Shown piece by piece: positions 1-7,724 of a stretch of 64,000 nucleotides of DNA. The position numbers and the translations under genes are program-made. The DNA is from a bacterium A37T11 (GTDB lineage: Bacteria > Bacteroidota > Bacteroidia > Sphingobacteriales > Sphingobacteriaceae): contig FOBR01000010.1 of NCBI GenBank assembly GCA_900109895.1, positions 109,741 through 173,740 on the forward strand, given 5' to 3'. The notes beneath the pieces were generated by a model, which saw nothing but the letters and a program-made list of their open reading frames with translations, was not told where the DNA came from and did no database searches. Each line of letters opens with the position of its first letter. The first letter of the stretch is position 1.

Positions 1-95
1 GGCATCCGGTTAATGAGCATCTGGTCTATTACATAAGCTAAAAAGATTACGATCAGTGCAAAGCTGCCCATTTGGATATCTTCTTGCCAGTCCAT
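1..95 (-). CDS. Partial reading frame with one membrane segment, cut by the left edge
   Basis: An ATG at the right end opens a frame of 31 codons that is still open at the window edge. The visible N-terminus begins MDWQEDIQMG and continues with a hydrophobic stretch (SFALIVIFLAYVID), so it could be the start of a small inner-membrane protein. No family can be named from so little sequence, and a chance frame is possible. Confidence 0.3.
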   Translation of the reverse strand, partial: MDWQEDIQMGSFALIVIFLAYVIDQMLINRM

Positions 96-163
96 GTTTG
101 CTTATTTCGTTATGCTAAATTATTTCCATTCTTAAGATATTGCCTGTCAGCGTGTGCCTCCTG

Positions 164-703
164 TTACCGTAAATTTTCCGGGCCATAATACTTAAATGGG
201 CCGGTCTCCACGCCGATCGCCGTGGTTCCATGAGCCATCCTAACGACCGCCGATTCTAAAACGTCAGCCAGTTTCGTTGCGCGGTCATAACCATATACAT
301 GGAAGTACTCCATCATGAGAGCTTCTTCAAACGCAGTGTGCAGCTTGGGCTCTATCACTTTGCCCGTTTTACTATAATCCTTGGATGGTGTAAATTTAAA
401 ACTGGTTTTTATCGGGCCACCATCGCCTTGGTTAACGGAATAGATATGCCTGCCTTCATCGATGGTTGCCTTGAAAAAAAGCACTGCTTCAGTGGCAGAA
501 GTTCTCTTTGCAACGTAGCTCATTTTAACGGGGGCTTCGATCTGCGCAAAACAGCTTGTTTTGATAAATAAGCCCAATAAAAAGGCTATTGTTATTTTAA
601 GTGTAGCTAATAAAAGTTGGGACTCATGATTGGCCATAATATAACCCTGTGGTACTTTAAAGCAGGCAATTATTGATTCTTGTTCTTTATATTCGAAATC
701 CAT
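164..703 (-). CDS. Truncated DsbD-alpha-like periplasmic protein with unrelated tail (probably decayed)
   Basis: The 179-residue frame has three unlike parts. Residues 1 to about 30 resemble the helical middle part of DUF4369/TlpA proteins and continue the frame of the broken fragment upstream. Residues 34-54 form a signal peptide ending SCFAQ. Residues 55 to about 135 resemble the N-terminal sensor domain of DsbD-type thiol reductases (PVKMSY, ATIDEGRHIYS, GGPIKTSFKFTPS). The last 45 residues (from HVYGYDRA to YYGPENLR) do not look like the rest of a DsbD domain and I do not recognise them. The membrane and thioredoxin domains of a true DsbD are missing. I read it as a chimeric or decayed gene that may not be expressed. 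If it is expressed, a start at position 637 (MANHES) is as plausible as 703. Confidence 0.45.
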   Translation of the reverse strand: MDFEYKEQESIIACFKVPQGYIMANHESQLLLATLKITIAFLLGLFIKTSCFAQIEAPVKMSYVAKRTSATEAVLFFKATIDEGRHIYSVNQGDGGPIKTSFKFTPSKDYSKTGKVIEPKLHTAFEEALMMEYFHVYGYDRATKLADVLESAVVRMAHGTTAIGVETGPFKYYGPENLR

Positions 704-720
704 AGCGTACTGATTTATAT

Positions 721-1043
721 TTAATACAATTTCGTTCTGCTTTTTATTTTCCGGATACTGATGTTGATAGCTCCAGGGGACATCCCAATATAATATGAAT
801 ATTGTAATACACCCTCAGAAACGAGCATATTAATTATTATTTGGACAATCCGCGGCCTTAGAATAATTACTGTGAACTTAGCTTGCCCGTTAATAAAACT
901 TAATGTATCTATAGATCTCCCATTTTTTAAAATGAACTTTGAAAATTGAGGTGCAATATTTAAGGTAAAGTCGACAACGTAATTCTGAGCTAAAGAAACC
1001 GAATAAAAACACGCGACTATTATAGCAAATAGATTTTTTTCAT
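721..1043 (-). pseudogene. Frameshifted N-terminal fragment of a DUF4369/TlpA-type exported protein
   Basis: The ATG at 1043, four bases after the TlpA-like gene stop, reads only seven codons before a stop. One extra A in the A7 run after the ATG would give a start MKKNLFAIIVACF, a signal peptide ending SLAQ, and about 107 residues up to a stop at 721. The body (DTLSFINGQAKFT, then YYIGMSPGAINISI) looks like the DUF4369 beta domain found at the N-terminus of Bacteroidota TlpA-like thiol-disulfide proteins. The thioredoxin domain is absent, and a second frame (YPENKKQNEIVLNINQY) continues into the next reading frame downstream. It is either a pseudogene, a sequencing error in a homopolymer, or a slippage-controlled gene. 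Confidence 0.5.
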
Positions 1044-1047
1044 AAGT

Positions 1048-2631
1048 CTATTTGGTTTTGCGTAGAAGCTCTTTTAAATTATTGACTAAGCTATTCTTAT
1101 CCCTAAGGATTGTTCCATAAGATGAAATATTTCCCTTTTGGTCAATTATCATTGGGAAAGGGGCGCTACTAATGCCATAGAACGTTATAAGTGGATGTTT
1201 CAATCCCTGGCCATTTGTATTCAAATTAATTGCTTCATTTGATGTGTATATCCCACTTTCAAGTCCATCTTTCCACTTAGTCAAATTGGAATCATAATTT
1301 ACCGTAATAAAAATTATATTTGGGTTAGATTTGAAGTCTCTCTCTACATCTTTTAAGACATATTTATAATACTTAGCACACGCAGAACAACCGTTAAACC
1401 AAAAATCCAAAAAGACAATCTTGTCTTTGAAATCTGCAAGAGAAACTATTGTGCCGTTTTTATCCTGTAATTTAAATTGATATGCTGGACTTCCTACTAA
1501 AAGTCCCATTAATCCTTTCATTACATTCTTGTAATATGAATCATTCACGATTGTAGTAGTCTCCTCATAAATACTATTAATGTGAGGAATAGATTTATTG
1601 TAGTCATACAGGAACTTCGTCAAGATTTTATCTCTAAACGGAATATTTTTTATTGATTTTAAATTAGTGAATAATGCCAAATCGTCTGCGGAAGGTGATA
1701 AATCTGACAGGTAACTAAATCTCTTCAAATAGAAAAGTGGATAGGACTTAGAAATTAGTTGTGCCTCTTCTGAAATATACGGCAATTTCCTACTTAGCAT
1801 TTGTTCCTTGAAAATTTTTATATTTCTTTTTCCTTGGGTTGTTTTGTCTGCTTCATTTGGGTATACTATCTTCCTAATATTGAATTCATTGTATTTAGAT
1901 AATTCTGACTCACTGACTAAATCTGCCTTTAGAATATCGTATGCAACATTTGTTAAAAGCGATCTGAATGATTCTATTAAATGAAGCCCACCAGAGATTG
2001 CTTTATCAAAAGCATTATTCTCCTGATATTTTCCGGTGAAACTTAAAGAGGCACTATCACTATTATCAAGCAGATTTAACCATCCCATTAGATAATCTAA
2101 TTGAAATCTGCAAGTATACTTTGCTGAACCAAGTCCTTCAAATGTTGGAGTATAAGTTGTTTCGTAAAAAGCAGTTAAAGGATGATGATAAGCTGTAATA
2201 CTCATGTTAATTTGATCACCTGGCTCCATTAAATACATTCTCAGGAAATCATTAAACATATCATAGCGATTAAAAAAAGTTTTTTGCCCAATATTATTGG
2301 TAGTAAATCCCCTAACTACCTTTGTTCCTAAACTAAAATATTGTGGTTTTGAAACATCAGGTATGGTAAAGTAAAAATTACCATCCTTGGCCCTGGCAGA
2401 AAAAATTTCACTATGTTTCAACTTAATGTCAGTAGTATTTGATAGCGCGTGGTCGTAACATAAAACCCACAACGTATCTACATTTGCTTTATCACCGCCG
2501 AAATTGTTAACTAAGGTTATCGTAAAGTTGACCCTGTTGGTATCTGTTCTATTTGAATTTATCGCTAATGCATCTGGTGGTAAAAAAAAGTTAAAATAGC
2601 AAATTATTACTAACAAATATGAATATTTCAT
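1048..2631 (-). CDS. TlpA-like thioredoxin-fold protein of uptake locus 1
   Basis: A 527-residue exported protein with a signal peptide (residues 1-23, ending DALA). Residues about 30-390 are a poorly conserved N-terminal region of the kind that precedes thioredoxin domains in Bacteroidota TlpA-like proteins. Residues about 390-527 are the thioredoxin fold, with VFLDFWFNGCSAC giving the redox pair Cys415/Cys418 and a later FPMIID cis-proline strand. The family reduces periplasmic disulfides. Such genes commonly end SusCD operons of this group, and here it starts four bases after the SusD stop, so co-transcription is likely. The substrate is unknown. Confidence 0.85.
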   Translation of the reverse strand: MKYSYLLVIICYFNFFLPPDALAINSNRTDTNRVNFTITLVNNFGGDKANVDTLWVLCYDHALSNTTDIKLKHSEIFSARAKDGNFYFTIPDVSKPQYFSLGTKVVRGFTTNNIGQKTFFNRYDMFNDFLRMYLMEPGDQINMSITAYHHPLTAFYETTYTPTFEGLGSAKYTCRFQLDYLMGWLNLLDNSDSASLSFTGKYQENNAFDKAISGGLHLIESFRSLLTNVAYDILKADLVSESELSKYNEFNIRKIVYPNEADKTTQGKRNIKIFKEQMLSRKLPYISEEAQLISKSYPLFYLKRFSYLSDLSPSADDLALFTNLKSIKNIPFRDKILTKFLYDYNKSIPHINSIYEETTTIVNDSYYKNVMKGLMGLLVGSPAYQFKLQDKNGTIVSLADFKDKIVFLDFWFNGCSACAKYYKYVLKDVERDFKSNPNIIFITVNYDSNLTKWKDGLESGIYTSNEAINLNTNGQGLKHPLITFYGISSAPFPMIIDQKGNISSYGTILRDKNSLVNNLKELLRKTK

Positions 2632-2635
2632 AATT

Positions 2636-4012
2636 CTATCTATTATTTTGGGGAATTCCGGTTAATTGAATTTCTTGTATTGGAATAGGAAACGCATATC
2701 TTGAATTGTTGGGTGGAAGGGTATATATTTGTCCATTTAGCGATCTAGTAAGCGTTTTAGCAAATCTCGGATCCTTATTCAAGCGTCTTAAATCCGACCA
2801 CCTAAGACCGCGGTATATTAATTCTTTTCTTCGTTCAACTAATATCTGCTTAAGCGCATCTTCCGCGCTAGATGATGTTCGATTTTTATATAACGTTAGG
2901 CCGGTGACCTTGTCAATCGCCCAGCGCTTGACCAATAGAGCATTCAAATCATCCATAGCACTACTTTGATCTCCTGATCTAGCCCTTGTTTCTGCTCTGA
3001 TCAAATACATTTCATCAGTTGTAAGCCCATTACTTGGATTACCAGAGAGATTACCATAACTTCCCTGATACAGGACCGATCCATTAGTGCCAGTCCTAAA
3101 AAACATGATTTTTCTTAAGTCATTTTTGTCATAAGAATTGTATAGTGCAGTATCTATTGATAGATTTATATTTCCACTACTTCTTTGATTATTTTCAAAT
3201 AATACCTCAACGTTCTGTTTACGAGATAAAGGATATGTCTGGGAAGCATTAATTGTGTTATAATCACAAAGGGTGCTATATAATTTCAAAGAAGAATCTG
3301 CATTACTTCCCGCCTGTTCGTAATTTTGCATAGTTAAATAAACACGTGCTAAAAGTGCATATACTGCAGGCTTTCCAGGTAACGTTGGGATTTTTAGATT
3401 AAAGTCATTGGGTAGTAGAATAAGGGCAGTGTTCAAGTCTTTAATAATTTGGTCATAAGTCTCCTTAACCGTACTCCGTTGAACTTTCGCAGTAAGATCA
3501 GGAGTCAGTCTCAAAACAATACTCAAATCATGATCCGAAGTATTTTGATCATACGGTTGACCAAATTGATCTTGTAAGTTAAAGAATGTAAGTGCCCGAA
3601 AAAATAAAGCATGTGCTTTTGTCGTATTATATTGTTGATCCTTTGGTAAATTTTTTAAATTGGATAATCCGTCCAATACAACATTGCTATAATAAATAGT
3701 TCTATATCCGTAATTCCAATCGATTGAGGTTTCGCCTTGGAATATATCTTTTGAACATATATAACTGTTTCTAAGTTGATTAACAACGAATCCTTGCCAA
3801 GAAGTAAAACTATACAATACATTGTCAGTTGAATAATCGGGCAATTCCGGCGCGCCCACGTTCATAAAACTAACAAAGTTCAAAAGATACTGAAGATCAT
3901 TAATTTCGGTTGGAATTGTTAGCCGACTGTCCGGAACTTTATCCAAATATTTTTTGCAAGATGATAGATAAAACGTCGATATAAATATTATGAATATACT
4001 ATATTTTTTCAT
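2636..4012 (-). CDS. SusD/RagB-type outer-membrane lipoprotein, locus 1
   Basis: A 458-residue lipoprotein with lipobox YLSSC (Cys19) followed by KKYLDKVP, the usual mature start of SusD proteins. The body has the TPR-like helices of the family (AHALFFRALTFFNLQDQFGQPY; PAVYALLARVYLTMQNYEQA) and the C-terminal SusD signature (ILVERRKELIYRGLRWSDLRR, cut by LNKD). SusD caps the SusC channel at the cell surface and captures the ligand. It follows susC by 12 bases. The ligand cannot be told from the sequence; it is on the short side for the family. Confidence 0.93.
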   Translation of the reverse strand: MKKYSIFIIFISTFYLSSCKKYLDKVPDSRLTIPTEINDLQYLLNFVSFMNVGAPELPDYSTDNVLYSFTSWQGFVVNQLRNSYICSKDIFQGETSIDWNYGYRTIYYSNVVLDGLSNLKNLPKDQQYNTTKAHALFFRALTFFNLQDQFGQPYDQNTSDHDLSIVLRLTPDLTAKVQRSTVKETYDQIIKDLNTALILLPNDFNLKIPTLPGKPAVYALLARVYLTMQNYEQAGSNADSSLKLYSTLCDYNTINASQTYPLSRKQNVEVLFENNQRSSGNINLSIDTALYNSYDKNDLRKIMFFRTGTNGSVLYQGSYGNLSGNPSNGLTTDEMYLIRAETRARSGDQSSAMDDLNALLVKRWAIDKVTGLTLYKNRTSSSAEDALKQILVERRKELIYRGLRWSDLRRLNKDPRFAKTLTRSLNGQIYTLPPNNSRYAFPIPIQEIQLTGIPQNNR

Positions 4013-4024
4013 GATTTCTTTGAA

Positions 4025-7000
4025 TTAAAAATTTACTTTTACTCCCCCACTGATTGTAAAAGGTATAAGATAGGAATACCCATATCCAGGAATTTGATCG
4101 GGATCTACATGATCTTTATTCGCCCTCCACAATATCCCGATATTATCACCAATCAAATAAATCTGTAGACTTTCAAAAGGCAACCTTTTATATTGTTTTT
4201 TATTTAGATCGTAACTCACACGGATATCTTTTAAACGAATATGATCTCCTTTGTCTATCAAGGCTTCTGATAACTGATAGAAAACATCTCGATTAAAATC
4301 TCCTGGGTAAACCATTGAAGGAACATGGGTTGCTTTTTCATCTCCTGCTTGTTGCCACCGTTTTTCATAATCGTTATTGCCCAGCGTAGAACCGTTAAAA
4401 ACATCAGTATAGGAAATTGAAGGTTTTCTAAAGAAATATCCAAATTTATACGTAATGTTAGCTGATAAAGAGATGTTTTGAAATGAAAAAGTATTCATGA
4501 AATTACCAAAAACCGGAGGTAGTTGAGATCCGCTGTACACTAACTCTGAACTATTTAACGAATTTATTATAGAAGTATAATTTTTACTAATTTCTCCATT
4601 TAAATAGCCTTGAGGATCACCATTCGAAGGGTCAAGTCCTTTCCATTTATAACTAAAAAGCGAACCAACTGGTTTCCCCACTACCGGGCTTCCAGCAACT
4701 ATATCGCCATTACTCACCGGATCTAATTTATAATCCGTTATTTGATTCTTAGAGATACTAAATTGAATGGAAGACAACCACTTAAATCGTTCATCGATTG
4801 CTTTTGCATTGATAACGAAATCGAAGCCATAGCCCTTCATATCTGAGGTATTACCCCGATAACTGGAAAATCCGGATGAAGGCGGTAACACCGCATCTCC
4901 AATTAAGTCAACACCTTTTTTTTTATAGTAATCTAAACTTCCAAAAACTCTCTCATTATTTAGAATCGAAAAATCAAATCCAAAATTAAACTGTTTTGAT
5001 GTCTCCCATCTGAGATCAGGATTTGGTGGATTAACCACAGAACTGCTTTGCTGGCCATATCGGGTGACTGTTCCTAATTGAGTTGTCAGTAATGCAGCTA
5101 TTCTTCTGTTAACATTTCCATTATAACCATATGTGGTTCTGACTTTTATTGATGGTAACCAATTTAAATGATAAAAAGGCTCTCTGCTTAAATCCCAACT
5201 GAACCCAGATGACCAAAAAGGTGCTATTTTTTGATTTGCATTCACACCAAATATGTTTGCTCCATCTTTTCTGCCACTTAAAGAGAACGTGTACCGGCTT
5301 AAGTAGCTATATGCAACATTTCCAAAGTAAGAAACAAATCGATCATTTAACTCACTTAGGCCGTCTTTGTTACTTATTTGTTGATTATATCCTGTAACCG
5401 GATTTATATAGTATGAAACATAATCCAAATTCGGTACACTTGATAAATGTTCCTTGTCAAAAGCATAAAATCTCGATGATTGTTCATTGGTAGAGATATT
5501 GTTAACTTCAGCGCCGGCAATTCCTGTAATCCAATGTTTATCCCAACTCTGATCATAATTGATTTGAAAACGTCCATGCTGACCAGTGTATGAGTTAGTT
5601 TGTTTATCTAAAATGGCACCCAAAGGAACCGGCCTGTTAACCGAACCATCAGCATTAATGGAACTAAACCCATTGATATAATCCCTTGTAAAATAAGTGT
5701 TTTCGCTGTAAAAATTATCCGTTGTATTTTCACCTTTCGAGTATTGGTATTTCAAATCGGCACTTAAATTCTTGGTTATATGGTATAACAGTCCAAAGTT
5801 TAACTTGTAGTCTACATTTTTTGTTACATTATCAGCGAAATCTAATTCATCCAAAGGTCGATAACTCCAGTCTAATAACTTACCTTGTCCAACTGTATCA
5901 ATCAATGGACTTATATATTTGTTAATTTTTAACGCCTGACCATTTTCGTCTGCCAAACTTGCGTAAGGATACAATATTCCGCTTCCCTGACTAATAGAAT
6001 TGGGCGTTATTCCATTATTTTTATTTTTGACTTTCGTGAATACTAAATTTGTAGTGAGCTCAAGTTTTTCTTTTGCAAACGAATAATTATTCGTTGCGTT
6101 AAAAGTAATTCGATTATTGTCGTCTCCCCTAAGGTTACTCAAGGATTTATCATAACCTCCAAATATAAAATATCTATTATGAGCATCACCCCCTCTTAGG
6201 GTTGCACTGTATTGTTGTATTACTGATTTTCGGAATAAGTATTTAGAAAAATCTGTTTTTACATCCTTCTCTCCGAATTTATTCAATTCTTCCTGCAAGG
6301 CTAGGTTCGATAAATTACCCTTTCGATTTTCAATCATTGCATTGATTGCAGGGGTAAAGGCATTAACTGAATATGAATCATCAATGTAAGGATCGTAATA
6401 CCCATTGTTAAACAAATACTTTTCGATTTGGATATAATCTTTACTATTCAATATTGGTGAATATGAAAGATCCGGTTTGCCTATAATTGAAATGTTGAAG
6501 TTTACTTCTATGGAAACCGACTGATTATATTTACCTTTTTTGCTGGTTATAACAATCACGCCATTTGCAGCTTTCGCTCCCCAAATTGATGCAGCAGCAG
6601 CATCCTTCAATACTGTTATATCCTCTATTGCGTTAGGATTGATATTGGTAAGATCACCGTCATAAATAAAATTATCTAATACGATGATAGGATCAGCATT
6701 TGAATAGATAGTACTCCGGCCCCTGATATTTATTCCCAAGGTGCCATCCCCTGATAAACTTGACGTATTTGGGTCAAAAAGTAAGCCACTCGTAACCCCT
6801 TTTAATCGACTTAAAATATCCGGCCCTACCGTCCGATTCAAGGTTATATTATCTACAAAACTAAACGAGCCCGTAGCCCTTTCTTTTGGTAAAGTTTGAT
6901 ACCCTGTGTTTACAATGACCACCTCATTTAATTTACTTGATGTGGTACGCAGCACAATATTTTGGAAAGACAGGTTCTCGGTTACCTTAAATGTATAAGG

Positions 7001-7555
7001 TGTAAATCCGATAAAAGTTACCGTTACCTCTGAGCCGGATTGGGCCGAAAAAGTAAATTGGCCATCCTTATCAGTAAGTAGATTATTGGTTTGGCCTTTG
7101 ATTGTAATAGTGGCTCCGGGCAGTGCTGCACCGGTGGTGTCTGTTACACGACCGGTTATGGTGATATTCTTTTTGGCCATCTCCGGCCTGGATTCATTTT
7201 GTTCAGGATGGCTGATACGGGCAAAGAGAGATTTATTTTTCCTCTCCAACATTATATTTTTTTCTACCAAACGATAGCCCAGCGGCTGATCCCGGAAAAC
7301 AGTTTTTAAAAATTCCTCCAGCGGCATGTCTGTTGCAGATACCGTTACCGACTTACTGTCTTCCAGCATACGCATATTGCCCACCAGTCCATAGCCTGTT
7401 TGTTTGCGCACGGCTTGCAATACCTCTGCTAGCGGAAGATATTTCCCCTTAAGCGTGACTGTTTGTGAATAACTGGCGGCACTGAGATGCAGGAAGCCGC
7501 CTAATAGAAGGAGTATGACTAATTTCATTACCCTGAATATGTAATTTTTATTCAT
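4025..7555 (-). CDS. SusC/RagA TonB-dependent transporter with STN domain, locus 1
   Basis: A 1176-residue outer-membrane transporter. Order of parts: signal peptide (residues 1-31), STN signalling domain (about 32-105, LAEVLQAVRKQTGY), carboxypeptidase-regulatory-like domain (about 130-210, ITGRVTDTTGAALPGATI), TonB plug (about 215-345, with NPNAIEDITVLKDAAAASIW and GANGVIV-like signature AANGVIVITSKKG), then the beta-barrel ending GGVKVNF. It imports its ligand with energy from TonB. The STN domain fits the FecR and ECF sigma genes just upstream: ligand binding should signal to FecR. The ATG at 7555 matches the start of the locus 2 paralogue (RVMKL at residues 8-12). Confidence 0.95.
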   Translation of the reverse strand: MNKNYIFRVMKLVILLLLGGFLHLSAASYSQTVTLKGKYLPLAEVLQAVRKQTGYGLVGNMRMLEDSKSVTVSATDMPLEEFLKTVFRDQPLGYRLVEKNIMLERKNKSLFARISHPEQNESRPEMAKKNITITGRVTDTTGAALPGATITIKGQTNNLLTDKDGQFTFSAQSGSEVTVTFIGFTPYTFKVTENLSFQNIVLRTTSSKLNEVVIVNTGYQTLPKERATGSFSFVDNITLNRTVGPDILSRLKGVTSGLLFDPNTSSLSGDGTLGINIRGRSTIYSNADPIIVLDNFIYDGDLTNINPNAIEDITVLKDAAAASIWGAKAANGVIVITSKKGKYNQSVSIEVNFNISIIGKPDLSYSPILNSKDYIQIEKYLFNNGYYDPYIDDSYSVNAFTPAINAMIENRKGNLSNLALQEELNKFGEKDVKTDFSKYLFRKSVIQQYSATLRGGDAHNRYFIFGGYDKSLSNLRGDDNNRITFNATNNYSFAKEKLELTTNLVFTKVKNKNNGITPNSISQGSGILYPYASLADENGQALKINKYISPLIDTVGQGKLLDWSYRPLDELDFADNVTKNVDYKLNFGLLYHITKNLSADLKYQYSKGENTTDNFYSENTYFTRDYINGFSSINADGSVNRPVPLGAILDKQTNSYTGQHGRFQINYDQSWDKHWITGIAGAEVNNISTNEQSSRFYAFDKEHLSSVPNLDYVSYYINPVTGYNQQISNKDGLSELNDRFVSYFGNVAYSYLSRYTFSLSGRKDGANIFGVNANQKIAPFWSSGFSWDLSREPFYHLNWLPSIKVRTTYGYNGNVNRRIAALLTTQLGTVTRYGQQSSSVVNPPNPDLRWETSKQFNFGFDFSILNNERVFGSLDYYKKKGVDLIGDAVLPPSSGFSSYRGNTSDMKGYGFDFVINAKAIDERFKWLSSIQFSISKNQITDYKLDPVSNGDIVAGSPVVGKPVGSLFSYKWKGLDPSNGDPQGYLNGEISKNYTSIINSLNSSELVYSGSQLPPVFGNFMNTFSFQNISLSANITYKFGYFFRKPSISYTDVFNGSTLGNNDYEKRWQQAGDEKATHVPSMVYPGDFNRDVFYQLSEALIDKGDHIRLKDIRVSYDLNKKQYKRLPFESLQIYLIGDNIGILWRANKDHVDPDQIPGYGYSYLIPFTISGGVKVNF

Positions 7556-7563
7556 TAACTTTG
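7556..7563 (+). promoter_or_regulatory. Candidate antisense -7 box at the susC start codon, locus 1
   Basis: TAACTTTG, a full match to the Bacteroidota -7 form TAnnTTTG, lies on the strand opposite the operon, directly beside the susC ATG. No good TTTG is seen 19 bases upstream, so the -33 element is weak. It would start the antisense RNA that ends at the terminator near 7664. Confidence 0.4.
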
Positions 7564-7569
7564 TTTGGT

Positions 7570-7664
7570 TTGGATAGTTAATACCTTATTATTTGTCAGA
7601 AAATGGATAAGCACTGATATCCGGACTATTTGGGGAAGGGGATCGAAGACCTTCCCCTCTTTTT
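7570..7664 (+). ncRNA. Predicted antisense RNA in the fecR-susC gap, locus 1
   Basis: An 8-bp GC-rich hairpin (7632-7639 with 7650-7657, GGGGAAGG paired to CCTTCCCC) is followed by TCTTTTT on the plus strand, antisense to the operon. Together with the -7 box at 7556 it predicts an RNA of about 95 nt complementary to the susC leader. The same layout recurs at loci 2 and 4. cis-antisense RNAs that repress SusC-type operons (DonS type) are known in Bacteroides; the assignment here is inference. Confidence 0.45.
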
Positions 7665-7724
7665 AAGACGCCAGTCTGAACGTCTGTGAGGGTTATGTTT
7701 TCATATGTTCTGAATTTATAGGGT

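Noticed and set aside
7632..7664. Hairpin read as a terminator of the fecR transcript in locus 1
   Set aside because: The T-run is on the plus strand; on the operon strand the hairpin is preceded by A and not followed by T, so it would not end the sense transcript in the usual way.
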